This document shows, one piece after another, positions 1 through 7,807 of a DNA stretch of 64,000 nt. Each line of letters begins with the position of its first letter. Position 1 is the first letter of the stretch. The notes below the pieces were generated by a model. That model was not told where the DNA came from. It saw only the letters and a list, made by a program, of their open reading frames with translations, and did no database searches. Where the stretch lies: assembly GCA_030424715.1 (NCBI GenBank), contig JAUHWH010000002.1, positions 211,080-275,079 on the forward strand, written 5' to 3'. This DNA comes from Bdellovibrionia bacterium. Lineage in GTDB: Bacteria; Bdellovibrionota; Bdellovibrionia; Bdellovibrionales; JAGQZY01. The position numbers and the translations under genes are program-made.

Positions 1-271
1 CGGAGTCAAAGTTACTGTGAAAAGTCACTCCAGCAGCTAGACAGGCCTGTGCGACAAATTCATGGGCCTTGAACCGAAAGGCCAAAGACTCGGCATTATC
101 AGAGGGCCCGTGGTGAAAATGGGCCACCTCAAAGTCAAACTGAAAATGCTTACGAAAATGGAGGAACAGATAGAACAGCGCCATGGAATCAAGGCCACCA
201 CTCACCCCTACTAGGAACTTTTTATGCCCATGGGGCTTGAGAATTTTCGTAACCTGGTGAAGCAAGTTCAT
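1..271 (-). CDS. tilS: tRNA(Ile)-lysidine synthase, N-terminal part (cut by window edge)
   Basis: The 90 visible codons carry the PP-loop ATP pyrophosphatase motif SGGLDSMAL near residues 25-33, preceded by a hydrophobic strand (KFLVGV) and followed by HFHHG. This is the typical N-terminus of TilS, which adenylates and lysinylates C34 of the AUA-reading tRNA-Ile in the cytoplasm. The ATG follows directly on the TGA stop of the upstream gene, and that TGA is the preceding in-frame codon, so the start is fixed. It is the last visible gene of a long minus-strand operon. Other PP-loop enzymes such as TtcA share the motif, but the spacing to HFHHG favours TilS. The C-terminal domains lie outside the window. 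Confidence 0.85.
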   Translation of the reverse strand, partial: MNLLHQVTKILKPHGHKKFLVGVSGGLDSMALFYLFLHFRKHFQFDFEVAHFHHGPSDNAESLAFRFKAHEFVAQACLAAGVTFHSNFDS

Positions 272-640
272 TCAATCTTCGATAGGCTCCGTGGGTATCG
301 GGTCGTCCTTTTTTTTGGGAACAAACTCGATATCGGCTTGAATCGAGATCTTGTGCTCACGCAAAGCGGTTTTTATCTCTTTCACGATATCAATTTTCTG
401 GATCAGCTTGGAGAATTCTCCCCCCACTTTTTGAACCAATTCTTGCTTCGACTTTTGAGCCCCGCGCAAAATTTGCGAGATCACTTCTTTCGGCAAATTG
501 AGCCCGGCAAGATAGGACTTCAGTTGCTCTTCGGAAAGAAAGGGTGAGGATAAACCGCCAGTGACGATTTTTTTTATGACATCAGAAAGGCCCGACTTTT
601 TATCATCATCCCAGTTGAGTTCTACTTTTTCTTTATCCAT
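272..640 (-). CDS. Small conserved cytoplasmic protein, function unknown
   Basis: This is a 122-residue, charged, soluble protein with no signal peptide. A central block (SPFLSEEQLKSYL, then LPKEVISQIL, then SKQELVQKV) and a tail rich in Lys and Asp resemble an uncharacterised family I recall from delta-proteobacteria and Bdellovibrionota; no domain name can be assigned from sequence alone. The ATG at 640 is preferred over the one at 652 because GGAGG lies five bases before it. It overlaps the end of the START-like gene upstream by 8 bases and abuts tilS, so translation is probably coupled through the operon. Helical, amphipathic segments suggest a protein- or membrane-surface-binding role, but this is only inference. 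Confidence 0.75.
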   Translation of the reverse strand: MDKEKVELNWDDDKKSGLSDVIKKIVTGGLSSPFLSEEQLKSYLAGLNLPKEVISQILRGAQKSKQELVQKVGGEFSKLIQKIDIVKEIKTALREHKISIQADIEFVPKKKDDPIPTEPIED

Positions 641-1073
641 TGGCTCCTCCATACAGGTCTGCCACTCGTTTGTGATAGGCTTTCATCATGGCGGGCAAGT
701 TCACACTCAATACCGTTTTTGTCATGGTCTTGGGAACGAAGAGACCGAAGTTGGCTTCGACAAAATATTCGGCTTCTGTTTTGCCGTCTTTGTCTGACAA
801 TTTCCAATGCCCATGCATCGACTTAAAGAGATCACCTTTGATAAACTTCCATGAAACCTGCGAAGGGCGAACCTCGGTGTGCTCGTTCACATACTGCAAG
901 GTTTTTATCACTGATATCTTGTACTGCACTTGCTTTTGGTCGCCGTCCGATGAGAGCACTTGGCAGTCTTTGACCTCGCTTAGAAACTCAGGGTACTTCT
1001 CGTAATCGATGAGCAGGTCAAAAAATTGCTCCGGACTACAATCAAAAACTTCGATGTGCTTTACTTCAGCCAT
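633..1073 (-). CDS. RatA/COQ10-like START-domain (SRPBCC) protein
   Basis: This 146-residue protein has the short START/polyketide-cyclase fold pattern. It opens with a strand (HIEVFDCSPEQFFDLL) followed by the diagnostic DYEKYPEFL helix-turn, then alternating strands, and ends in a long C-terminal helix with VNLPAMMKAYHKRV. Family members bind hydrophobic ligands such as ubiquinone (COQ10/YfjG), and some are annotated as RatA toxins, but here neither role is shown. The start overlaps the TAA of the zinc-ribbon gene by one base (TAATG). A second SRPBCC-type protein lies at the head of the same operon (3398-4051), so two lipid-binding-like proteins are probably coexpressed. Confidence 0.8.
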   Translation of the reverse strand: MAEVKHIEVFDCSPEQFFDLLIDYEKYPEFLSEVKDCQVLSSDGDQKQVQYKISVIKTLQYVNEHTEVRPSQVSWKFIKGDLFKSMHGHWKLSDKDGKTEAEYFVEANFGLFVPKTMTKTVLSVNLPAMMKAYHKRVADLYGGANG

Positions 1074-1369
1074 TAAGACTCCTTTTTACCAAATAAGGCC
1101 TCGGCCTGGGCCAGCAAATCCTTGCTGTTGCTTTTTTCAAAGCGACTGGCTCCGGACTCAAAAAAATCACAAAAATTACTCGACTCTTTCTCGCGCACAA
1201 CATCGGCCGCTGGCTCTTTACACTCGTTGTAAGAGGCTTCGTCATAAAACCGACAATTCTTACAGACGTGGAGATCGGCGGAGCATTTCTCACACTCATC
1301 ACGACGCCCCACCCGTTCTCCGACGCTATTCTCAGTACCGCATGAAAAACAAAAAACGGAGACTGACAA
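1073..1369 (-). CDS. Small zinc-ribbon-like cysteine-rich protein
   Basis: The 98-residue protein contains an N-terminal C-x2-C (CFSCG), a second pair (CEKC), then CKNCRFYD and the block SSNFCDFF. This Cys pattern is that of a small cytoplasmic protein that probably binds zinc; similar short proteins are conserved in delta-proteobacteria without assigned function. The start is a TTG nine bases after GGAGG, only a few bases past the glpX stop. The C-terminal third is charged and helical. Its place between glpX and a START-like gene, with near-zero spacing, indicates operon membership but does not reveal the role. Confidence 0.75.
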   Translation of the reverse strand: MSVSVFCFSCGTENSVGERVGRRDECEKCSADLHVCKNCRFYDEASYNECKEPAADVVREKESSNFCDFFESGASRFEKSNSKDLLAQAEALFGKKES

Positions 1370-1371
1370 CT

Positions 1372-2349
1372 CTAGATTCCTCCAGAGAAAAAGGTGGGCT
1401 TCAACTTCATATTATGCTCCGACTCCACGAAGCGAATGGTGCCTGTTTTCGACCGCATGACCACCGACTGCGTTAAAACTTTTTGGTTTCCAAGAAAACG
1501 AACCCCTTTAAGAAACTGCCCGTCCGTCACACCTGTGGCACAAAACATGACATCACCCTTTGCCAAATCGTCGCGTTGATAGACTTTGTCCGGATCTTCG
1601 ACACCCATTTTTAGAGCTCTTTGTTTGTCTTCTTCATCACGCCAAATCATCTTACCCAAAAATTCACCGCCTAAACATTTTTGGGCGGCTGCCGTAATCA
1701 CTCCTTCTGGAGCCGCACCAATACCCAGTAACATGTCGATTCCGGTGTCATCCCAAGAAGTGGAAATTCCCGCCGAAACATCGCCGTCTCCAATTAATAA
1801 AATGCGAGAACCCAGTTTGCGCACCCGTGCAATGAGTTCTTTGTGGCGCTCTCTTTCAAGAATCACAATGGTCATATCTTCGATCTTTTTATCCAAAGCC
1901 TTGGCCACCACCCGAATATTTTCTTCTGGTGTGTTGTCAAAAGACACTAGACCCACGGCTTTCGGCCCCACCGCAATTTTGTCCATGTAAGTGTCAGGCG
2001 CGTGCAGGAAGTTCCCCCGCTCAGCGACCGCAATCACCGAGAGAGCCCCAACACCACCACTGGCACAAATGTTTGTCCCCTCCAGCGGATCCAAAGCGAT
2101 GTCCACTTGAGGGCTATCGGGCCCGGCGATCCCCACCTTTTCTCCGATATAGAGCATTGGAGCTTCGTCACGCTCGCCTTCGCCGATCACGATGGTGCCG
2201 TCGATGGAAATGTCTTCAAAAGCTTTTCGCATAGCATCAACCGCGGCTTGGTCGGCTCCATTAGCGTCTCCGCGCCCGGTGAGTTTAGAACAGGCCAGAG
2301 AGGCGGCTTCTGTGATTCGAACAAATTCAAGGGCTAAATTGCGATCCAT
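1372..2349 (-). CDS. glpX: Fructose-1,6-bisphosphatase class II
   Basis: This 325-residue protein matches GlpX over its full usual length. It hydrolyses fructose 1,6-bisphosphate to fructose 6-phosphate in gluconeogenesis, in the cytoplasm, with divalent metal. Visible signatures are IDGTIVIGEGERDEAPML near residues 49-66, with the acidic metal ligands, DPLEGTN near residue 87, and the GDGDVSAG and GIGAAPEGVI segments that shape the sugar-phosphate site. The start ATG overlaps the thioesterase stop by one base (TAATG). It sits in the middle of the minus-strand operon. Some family members also act on sedoheptulose bisphosphate, which cannot be excluded. Confidence 0.95.
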   Translation of the reverse strand: MDRNLALEFVRITEAASLACSKLTGRGDANGADQAAVDAMRKAFEDISIDGTIVIGEGERDEAPMLYIGEKVGIAGPDSPQVDIALDPLEGTNICASGGVGALSVIAVAERGNFLHAPDTYMDKIAVGPKAVGLVSFDNTPEENIRVVAKALDKKIEDMTIVILERERHKELIARVRKLGSRILLIGDGDVSAGISTSWDDTGIDMLLGIGAAPEGVITAAAQKCLGGEFLGKMIWRDEEDKQRALKMGVEDPDKVYQRDDLAKGDVMFCATGVTDGQFLKGVRFLGNQKVLTQSVVMRSKTGTIRFVESEHNMKLKPTFFSGGI

Positions 2350-2765
2350 TATGGGTTTCCTCGCGCCTGGATGAACTCCAGAAGGCTGTCTGGAAGTTTC
2401 ATGGCTTTTTTTAAATTCATGTCATAAGCAACGTGAACTGTCTTACCAAAGGCCAAAGCTTTAGGAAAGGATTTCGTGGAGAACTCATACTCAAAGAGGA
2501 GACGGGCTCCCTGGGCCGAAACTTCGTAGTCGATCACCACTTCATCGTTAAACTGCAGGGGCTTTTTATAATCCACATGGCAGCTCACCAGGGGATAATT
2601 GACTTCTCCCAGGATATTACCGGCTTGGGGGCCAGAGAGCTCTCTGAGAAAATGCAAGCGAGCCTCTTCCATCATCAACACGTAATTGGCGTGATGAACG
2701 ATGCCCATAGCATCGGTCTCATAAAACTGCACCAACCGGTGGTATTGCAACTTACAAACTGACAT
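2349..2765 (-). CDS. YbgC/FadM-type acyl-CoA thioesterase (4HBT hotdog fold)
   Basis: The 138-residue protein has the 4-hydroxybenzoyl-CoA thioesterase pattern: an N-terminal strand followed by FYETDAMGIVHHANYV, in which the Asp and the HHANY segment form the catalytic turn and start of the long hotdog helix. The helix continues MEEARLHFLREL, and strands with CHVDYKKPLQFND follow. Such enzymes hydrolyse acyl-CoA or acyl-ACP thioesters in the cytoplasm; the chain preference is not readable. The reading frame overlaps the PilZ gene end by 14 bases and glpX by one base. It could be assigned as YbgC or FadM; the sequence does not decide between them. Confidence 0.9.
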   Translation of the reverse strand: MSVCKLQYHRLVQFYETDAMGIVHHANYVLMMEEARLHFLRELSGPQAGNILGEVNYPLVSCHVDYKKPLQFNDEVVIDYEVSAQGARLLFEYEFSTKSFPKALAFGKTVHVAYDMNLKKAMKLPDSLLEFIQARGNP

Positions 2766-3411
2766 AGTCTTGCACGATTTTTTTGAAAGATGATAGAGCA
2801 GGCAAATCGACCTCCACCTGTTGAACGATGGCGTGAATTTTACTCGCGATTTGCTGATTGTTCATGGCTTTTATACCCTCCTGCAGGGCCTTGTTTTCAA
2901 AAAACACTTCGTTGTCTTCGAAAACCAACATTGCCTCGGCCGTCTCCATTTGGGCGCGACTCAACTGATTGTCGTCAAACCAAAGATAGAGGTTGGTCTC
3001 TTTGGGGCCGTGAAACCAATAACTAAAATCCGTTTTTCCAGCGTAATGTTTTGGATCAATCAAAGTCATGTTCAATCCAATGATCCGATCGGTGACAACC
3101 CGATCGATGATCACACGGGCCGGCACACTGATCTCGCGAAAGGTGACAGCCACCACCTCTTCACTGACTCGTACGGGAGTGGCTTTGATTTTGGCCTCGT
3201 CAATTTCTGTCTTGAGATGCAACGTAATCTCTTTATCGACGTCCGTGATCTTTTTCTTACCCGGTTGTGCAAAAGCCGCGCCTTCATAGCTCATATCAAA
3301 CACGAGAGTTGAACCATGATCCACAACCTCGACCACCAAGGTCTTTGACGACGGCTCAACCAGCACCCGCTGATACTTTCGACGATCTTTGACACTCTCA
3401 TTTTTCGACAT
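2752..3411 (-). CDS. PilZ-domain protein, probable c-di-GMP receptor
   Basis: The 219-residue protein starts at an ATG preceded by GGAAG. The first 90 residues form a PilZ domain: the basic RRKYQR motif, then DMSYEGAA corresponding to the D/NxSxxG motif of c-di-GMP-binding PilZ proteins. The remaining 120 residues (YWFHGPKETNLYLWFDD onward) form an unrecognised alpha/beta extension. Family knowledge suggests that it changes conformation on binding c-di-GMP and acts on a partner or enzyme; here the partner is not known. It overlaps its neighbours on both sides by 14 bases. In predatory bacteria c-di-GMP controls lifestyle switches, so this is a plausible regulatory member of the operon. Confidence 0.85.
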   Translation of the reverse strand: MSKNESVKDRRKYQRVLVEPSSKTLVVEVVDHGSTLVFDMSYEGAAFAQPGKKKITDVDKEITLHLKTEIDEAKIKATPVRVSEEVVAVTFREISVPARVIIDRVVTDRIIGLNMTLIDPKHYAGKTDFSYWFHGPKETNLYLWFDDNQLSRAQMETAEAMLVFEDNEVFFENKALQEGIKAMNNQQIASKIHAIVQQVEVDLPALSSFKKIVQDYVSL

Positions 3412-4051
3412 TGGTCTTCCTTGCTGCGTGAGATTTGCGATACTTATCTTCAATAAAGGATCGCATTTTTTGTGCGGTTTTTTCAGCGATAACTTCGAGC
3501 GTAAAGCCCAATAAAAACGTAGGCAAGGGCAGCGACTGTCGGTCTAAATTGGCCCAAAGAGCGATTTCCGTTTGCTTCTCAGTCACTTTTCGAAACCGAT
3601 AGTGCCCAACCATGCCAGCCAGCTGACCCGACTTCACCCGCCAGTCCATCTGGGCACGCCCGTCCTTTTGCTGTGACCATTTGTATTCCTGCACAAAACG
3701 CATCTGGTACCCCAACGCTTTGATAAAAAAGTACACTTCGCGTTTTTTAGGACGATGAACCACTTTTTTAAAAAAACTGGAAACTTTCGGCAGTTCCTCA
3801 AAAAGCATCACTTGCTCCTTGGCAAACGCAAGGGGAACATGAACCGCACCGACCCCCACCACTCGAACTTTTGAGGAGACGGGATCACCGCTATCGGTGT
3901 CCACCGAAACCACCACTTTTCGTTGCTGCAGTATTTTTTTTAGTAACCTTGGCTTCGTTCGCCAAAATGGCAACTCCTCTTGGGACATGACCAACGATGG
4001 ACTCAGCCACAAAAGGGGAAACGCAATGATGCAGACAGCCCATAACTTCAT
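3398..4051 (-). CDS. Exported START-like (SRPBCC) protein
   Basis: This protein of about 217 residues starts at an ATG giving a clear Sec signal peptide (MKLWAV, then a hydrophobic run ending LVMSQ). The longer reading frame would need a TTG at 4081 that adds only a polar lead. The mature part shows a SRPBCC-type alternation of strands (EVYFFIKALGYQMRFVQEYKW, broken by turns) and a C-terminal helix, AEKTAQKMRSFIEDKY. A periplasmic or envelope lipid-binding role is inferred. It is the first gene of the minus-strand operon and diverges from pgsA with only 45 bases between starts, so both promoters must lie in or around that gap. Confidence 0.65.
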   Translation of the reverse strand: MKLWAVCIIAFPLLWLSPSLVMSQEELPFWRTKPRLLKKILQQRKVVVSVDTDSGDPVSSKVRVVGVGAVHVPLAFAKEQVMLFEELPKVSSFFKKVVHRPKKREVYFFIKALGYQMRFVQEYKWSQQKDGRAQMDWRVKSGQLAGMVGHYRFRKVTEKQTEIALWANLDRQSLPLPTFLLGFTLEVIAEKTAQKMRSFIEDKYRKSHAARKTNVEK

Positions 4052-4096
4052 TTTTTGAGTATACAAAAGACCAATCAGCAATGCTATGCTGATTCA

Positions 4097-4651
4097 ATGA
4101 AAATATCGCCCTGGCCTATGCTGGCCACTCTTTTTCGAATTGCAATTGTTCCGGTCATAGTGGCACTCATGATGTACCGGCCTCCTTACTGGGCCATGCT
4201 CTGCTGCGCTCTCTTCATTGTTGCGTCGATCACCGACTGGCTCGATGGCTACCTTGCCCGTCGACTGAACAGTGTTTCTACCATGGGCAAATTTCTCGAC
4301 CCCATCGCCGACAAAGTTTTGGTCTCCAGCGTGTTAATCATGTTCATTTCTTTGAGATGGCTGGAAGCGCTGGCCGTTATTCTGCTTATCAACCGCGATG
4401 TTATTATCGGCGGCATTCGATCGATCGCAGCAGCGGAAGGTCGCATTATTGCCGCTGGACCCTTAGGAAAATGGAAAACCACCATTCAGATGATCGCCAT
4501 CCCGAGCCTCTTTTTAGGCCAGATTTCCAGCGCGCTCCCCTTTAACACAATTGGATATTATGGCCTGTGGATCAGCGTTGCCCTCAGCCTGGTCTCGGGT
4601 GCGCAATATTTTAAAGGCTTCTACCAGCAATCGAACCTGCAACCTAGCTAA
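4097..4651 (+). CDS. pgsA: CDP-diacylglycerol-glycerol-3-phosphate 3-phosphatidyltransferase
   Basis: The 184-residue integral membrane protein contains the full CDP-alcohol phosphatidyltransferase motif D-x2-DG-x2-AR-x8-G-x3-D-x3-D, seen as DWLDGYLARR followed by GKFLDPIADK. It makes phosphatidylglycerol phosphate from CDP-diacylglycerol and glycerol 3-phosphate at the inner membrane. About six hydrophobic segments are visible. The start at 4097 is chosen because residues encoded upstream are polar and overlap the divergent gene; no strong ribosome-binding site is visible. The motif is shared by phosphatidylserine and cardiolipin synthases, but length and the segment NRDVIIGGIR favour PgsA. 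Confidence 0.9.
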   Translation: MKISPWPMLATLFRIAIVPVIVALMMYRPPYWAMLCCALFIVASITDWLDGYLARRLNSVSTMGKFLDPIADKVLVSSVLIMFISLRWLEALAVILLINRDVIIGGIRSIAAAEGRIIAAGPLGKWKTTIQMIAIPSLFLGQISSALPFNTIGYYGLWISVALSLVSGAQYFKGFYQQSNLQPS

Positions 4652-4828
4652 AAAGACCCTGGAATTGCCGCCAAAATTGCCTTTTGCAATCCTCATAACA
4701 GGCCGAACGGCCTCGGACCGCCAACTTCCTAAGCAATGCCCGGCAACCCCCATGATGCCGACGCGTCAAGCGATGGAACCACTTGCCAGGCAATCAAAAT
4801 CGGACTATTTCTTTTGTTCTGCCAATTT

Positions 4829-4905
4829 GCGGGTGTAGCTCAGTTGGCTAGAGCGCGACCTTGCCAAGGTCGAGGCCGTGGGTTCGAGCCCCATCACCCG
4901 CTCCA
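4829..4905 (+). tRNA. tRNA-Gly (anticodon GCC)
   Basis: A full cloverleaf can be drawn by eye. The acceptor stem GCGGGTG pairs fully with CACCCGC, the D arm has GCTC/GAGC, and the anticodon stem CGACC/GGTCG closes the loop TTGCCAA with anticodon GCC. The T arm GTGGG/CCCAT encloses TTCGAGC. The variable loop has five bases. The discriminator base is T, as usual for bacterial tRNA-Gly, and the CCA end is encoded. It lies alone between pgsA and a lipoprotein gene on the same strand. Confidence 0.97.
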
Positions 4906-5259
4906 CTTTTTCTCCAGAAATTTTGGTCATAAATTCCCCAACTCCCATCAAAGTTTGTAATATTGGTCGGCCGCTTACGCGCCCTCGTCGTGGGTGATGG
5001 AACTCAGACCCCTTAAGTGGGATTGAGTTCCCTTGGCCGCTCCATTCACTTTTCGTGAAATTACTAGAGTCCGCACCAACTTTTGAGAACCATTCCGCTT
5101 CATCACAGTTTTTTTGTTATTTCGACTACGACTTATTCGATGTCAATTTTTATACGTTTTACCTCACTTTTCTCTCGTTCTTTTAGGTGTTTCGAAGACT
5201 TTTGCCTGCAATTGCATGGCACCAAACTTGCTGCACATATAGGAAATGGGGGGACCTCA
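4906..5259 (+). other. Gene-free stretch after tRNA-Gly with one strong stem-loop
   Basis: No credible coding frame is seen here. The stretch holds a hairpin at 4999-5031, described separately, and a second copy of CGCTCCA near 5038, resembling the tRNA 3' end. The sequence GGGTGATGG near 4992-5000 is the reverse complement of CCATCACCC in the T arm and acceptor stem of the tRNA. The last 100 bases are AT-rich and end in GGGGGGA just before the lipoprotein start. Confidence 0.5.
4999..5031 (+). other. Stem-loop downstream of tRNA-Gly
   Basis: GGAACTCA at 4999-5006 pairs perfectly with TGAGTTCC at 5024-5031. After a two-base internal mismatch the stem continues with CCC/GGG. No T tract follows, so it is not a standard intrinsic terminator. 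It might be a processing or stabilising element of the tRNA transcript, or a remnant of another structured RNA. Confidence 0.4.
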
Positions 5260-6369
5260 ATGAAAAGTATCAAAATAAGAATGATGTCAGTCAGCTTTGC
5301 TTTTGTATCGTTGCTGATGTTGGGATGCGAAGAAACCTCATCGACACCAGCCCTGGAGAGTCCTTCGTCCTCTTCTTCCTCATCCGATGAGACTGTCCTC
5401 GGCGCTGGCTCTGGGGTTACCACAGATGAAAGAGAGGTGCCCCAGTCCGAGGAGCCGGATTCATCCAACCCAACCGGCGACAGTGTCTCACGACCTATTG
5501 CCTCCCCCCACCCAGTGGAGAACCCAGGGCAAGAGCCGAGTTTACCGACCCAACCCGATCCGAACCTAAACCCGATCATCCGAGAGGCCCTTCGTTTGAC
5601 CGGTGGCTCTTACGAGCTAACCTCTACTCAGCGCAAGCAAGTGGATCGAGCGACAGATCCCCCAAAAGTGGCCGACCACCTCGAGGAAAGAGTCTTGAGT
5701 TGGCGCCGTTTGGGTGCCTACAAACTCAATATAGAGTTGAGAGATTTCAGTCCTACAGATGCCTTAAAAGCTTTGAACTTTAGCTCCACCCAGAAGGGTT
5801 GGGGTGACGACCCCAGTAAAATTGTAATGACTTTGGAGTCCTATTTTAGGTCATACAACGACCCCATGTTCATCTTTGAACTGGGCAAGCGTGTGGCGCG
5901 GATTCATCAGGAGAATAATGATTTATCATACTTCTACGGCCAAGAGCTTCAAGCGATAAACAACAGTCGCTTTTTTAAATCATTCCACGAGTTGACCCAG
6001 GAGCAATTAGACAACCCGATTGTTATTGAAATCCGTCGTATGACAGGCGAGTCCTATAAATTTTCATCGGATCAATTGAACCAAATAAGAAGAGCCAAAG
6101 ACCCCCACCAGGTCGCTGAATGGCTAGAAGAGAGAGTTCACAACTGGCGGCGCCTGGTTGCCTTTAAGTTCGATATCAAGCAGACCCACTACAGTGTGGC
6201 GGACGCATTGCGTGCACAAAACCTCAGTTTTGCAAGTCGGGGTTTTCGAAACGACGACAACGACCCCAGCAAAATTGCCATCAGTCGCGACTCAATTTTC
6301 AGATCTCACAACGACTTCACAATACCCTTCGGTTTTGGATACAAATTGGAATCCGGAGAATGGAATTGA
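5260..6369 (+). CDS. Lipoprotein with two internal repeats, unknown function
   Basis: The ATG at 5260 follows GGGGGGA and opens a lipoprotein signal peptide ending in the lipobox LMLGC. A Ser/Glu/Pro-rich linker of about 80 residues follows. The rest holds two tandem repeats of about 110 residues, each starting NPI, each with an R-x-TG-x-SY turn, a WLEERVHNWRRL or HLEERVLSWRRL block, a DALKALN or DALRAQN block, and DPSKI followed by FRS-x-ND. The second repeat stops soon after this point, whereas the first continues for about 50 residues. I recognise no named domain. It is an envelope protein, probably surface- or periplasm-facing, and the repeat blocks look helical. An upstream extension to 5083 is rejected because it lacks a signal peptide and ribosome-binding site. 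Confidence 0.75.
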   Translation: MKSIKIRMMSVSFAFVSLLMLGCEETSSTPALESPSSSSSSSDETVLGAGSGVTTDEREVPQSEEPDSSNPTGDSVSRPIASPHPVENPGQEPSLPTQPDPNLNPIIREALRLTGGSYELTSTQRKQVDRATDPPKVADHLEERVLSWRRLGAYKLNIELRDFSPTDALKALNFSSTQKGWGDDPSKIVMTLESYFRSYNDPMFIFELGKRVARIHQENNDLSYFYGQELQAINNSRFFKSFHELTQEQLDNPIVIEIRRMTGESYKFSSDQLNQIRRAKDPHQVAEWLEERVHNWRRLVAFKFDIKQTHYSVADALRAQNLSFASRGFRNDDNDPSKIAISRDSIFRSHNDFTIPFGFGYKLESGEWN

Positions 6370-6553
6370 TTCTCAATGGGTGGGCCCCACTGAAAACGCT
6401 CCCCCTTATTAACCCAAAAAAGAAGGGTTGCAAAAGGCGGCACGGAATATCCCAATGGACCCGGCTTGAGCCTCTGAAGCTGGTACGTGCTCTCTCACCG
6501 CTTCACATCCACTCAAGAAAATAAGAAGGGTCTAAAGATGGAGAGTTTCTTGG

Positions 6554-7807
6554 TCAGAGACCTTGCAGAAGAGACTCGCCGCTAACGATCCCTTTGCAGC
6601 GATTGAGGTGCTCCAAGGAGTGAACAGGAACGCAAGACTCGACAATCTTACTTTTTAGCTCTTGGTGCGAAAGCTTTGGTGAGTGTGAAAGAAGGAGTGC
6701 CGCCAAACCAGAAACCATTGGTGCTGCCATCGAGGTTCCGCTTTTATACCCGTACCGGTTGCGAGGCAGAGAGCTATAGATCTCCTCGCCGGGAGCAAAA
6801 ACATCGACGCTGGTTGCCCCATAGTTGGAAAAGTCAGATATCCGAGTGTAGCGATCCACAGACCCCACAGAAATGATATTGCTCAGGCCAAAGCTAGCCG
6901 GGACATCGCCGAGATTTTCGTTACTCGCTCCGCTGTTACCAGCAGCGGCCACAAATAAAACACCACGTTGCTCAGCTCGGATGATAGCCTGTTTTAAAGA
7001 CTTAAATTCATCTTTAGTGATTTCATCGGGAGTCGTCCCCCACGAGGCATTGATGATGTGGGCCCCTTGCGCGACAGCATAGTCAATACCACGGATCGCA
7101 TCAGACACCCGCCCCTCGAAGTACCGGGGAAAAACATTCAGAGCCATGATGCGAACGCTCCAGTTTATACCCGCAATGCCAATACCATTATTGCCTTGTG
7201 CACCAATGACGCCGGCCACGTGGGTGCCATGAGAGCGATAGTCGTAGATATCGTTGTTGTCGGGGTAGAAGCTCCACCCCCTCAAATCATCTACGAATCC
7301 GTTGCCGTCATCGTCAACGCTGGGGAGACCGTTCCACTCCGCTTCGTTGATCCAAAGATTCGCACTCAAGTCGGGGTGCTCGTAGGCCATGCCGGAATCG
7401 AGAACGGCCACGACAACACTTTGACTCCCCGTACTCAATTGCCAACTCTTGGCAAGATTGAGATCTAGGCCATCCTTATTTTTCAACCACCACTGTTGCC
7501 GAGCCAGGTCGTCGGGCGCCCCGTAGAGTTCAATTTTATGGTTGGGCTCGATGTACTCAACACAAGGCGAGCCCCGAAAGGACTGGATCACCTCGTTGCT
7601 CAATAAATAAAGATGGGAACTTATCAGATCGCGAGTCCGTAACTCGGGCAACTGGCAATGGGCTTTTACTTTAACAAGAAACCCTCGGGCCACCGAATAC
7701 TCTGGGGTCAGCAAAACAAGAATAGCAATCGCGCAAACAAGGCCTTGTCGCGAAAGATATCCGCCCCACAACGGCTTTGGGCAGTGGTGCTTACTGAATA
7801 CCAGCAC
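6554..7807 (-). CDS. Secreted subtilisin-family (S8) serine protease
   Basis: The catalytic triad of an S8 peptidase is intact: VAVLDSGMA (Asp), SHGTHVAGVIG (His) and GTSMAAPMVSGLAA (Ser), with AAGNSG providing the oxyanion Asn. A hydrophobic stretch (GLVCAIAILVLL) near the N-terminus is a signal peptide or anchor, and about 90 residues of propeptide-like sequence precede the catalytic domain. The start is uncertain: the open frame reaches 7936, deep inside the upstream protease gene. A GTG at 7807, ten bases after GAAGG, is my choice, and TTG at 7771 and ATG at 7849 are alternatives. It follows an S1 protease gene on the same strand, so two secreted proteases are probably cotranscribed, as expected for a predatory or saprophytic lifestyle. 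Confidence 0.85.
   Translation of the reverse strand: MLVFSKHHCPKPLWGGYLSRQGLVCAIAILVLLTPEYSVARGFLVKVKAHCQLPELRTRDLISSHLYLLSNEVIQSFRGSPCVEYIEPNHKIELYGAPDDLARQQWWLKNKDGLDLNLAKSWQLSTGSQSVVVAVLDSGMAYEHPDLSANLWINEAEWNGLPSVDDDGNGFVDDLRGWSFYPDNNDIYDYRSHGTHVAGVIGAQGNNGIGIAGINWSVRIMALNVFPRYFEGRVSDAIRGIDYAVAQGAHIINASWGTTPDEITKDEFKSLKQAIIRAEQRGVLFVAAAGNSGASNENLGDVPASFGLSNIISVGSVDRYTRISDFSNYGATSVDVFAPGEEIYSSLPRNRYGYKSGTSMAAPMVSGLAALLLSHSPKLSHQELKSKIVESCVPVHSLEHLNRCKGIVSGESLLQGL

Noticed and set aside
1009-1476. 155-codon frame antisense to the zinc-ribbon and START-like genes
   Set aside because: Arg/His/Pro-rich composition typical of antisense shadow; the minus-strand genes are well supported.
4970-5045. 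Second tRNA gene or tRNA pseudogene
   Set aside because: Only the last seven bases resemble a tRNA end; no cloverleaf with D and T arms can be drawn.
6158-6412. Frameshift at the end of the repeat lipoprotein
   Set aside because: The alternative frame after the second repeat does not resemble the matching part of the first repeat, so a shift is not supported.
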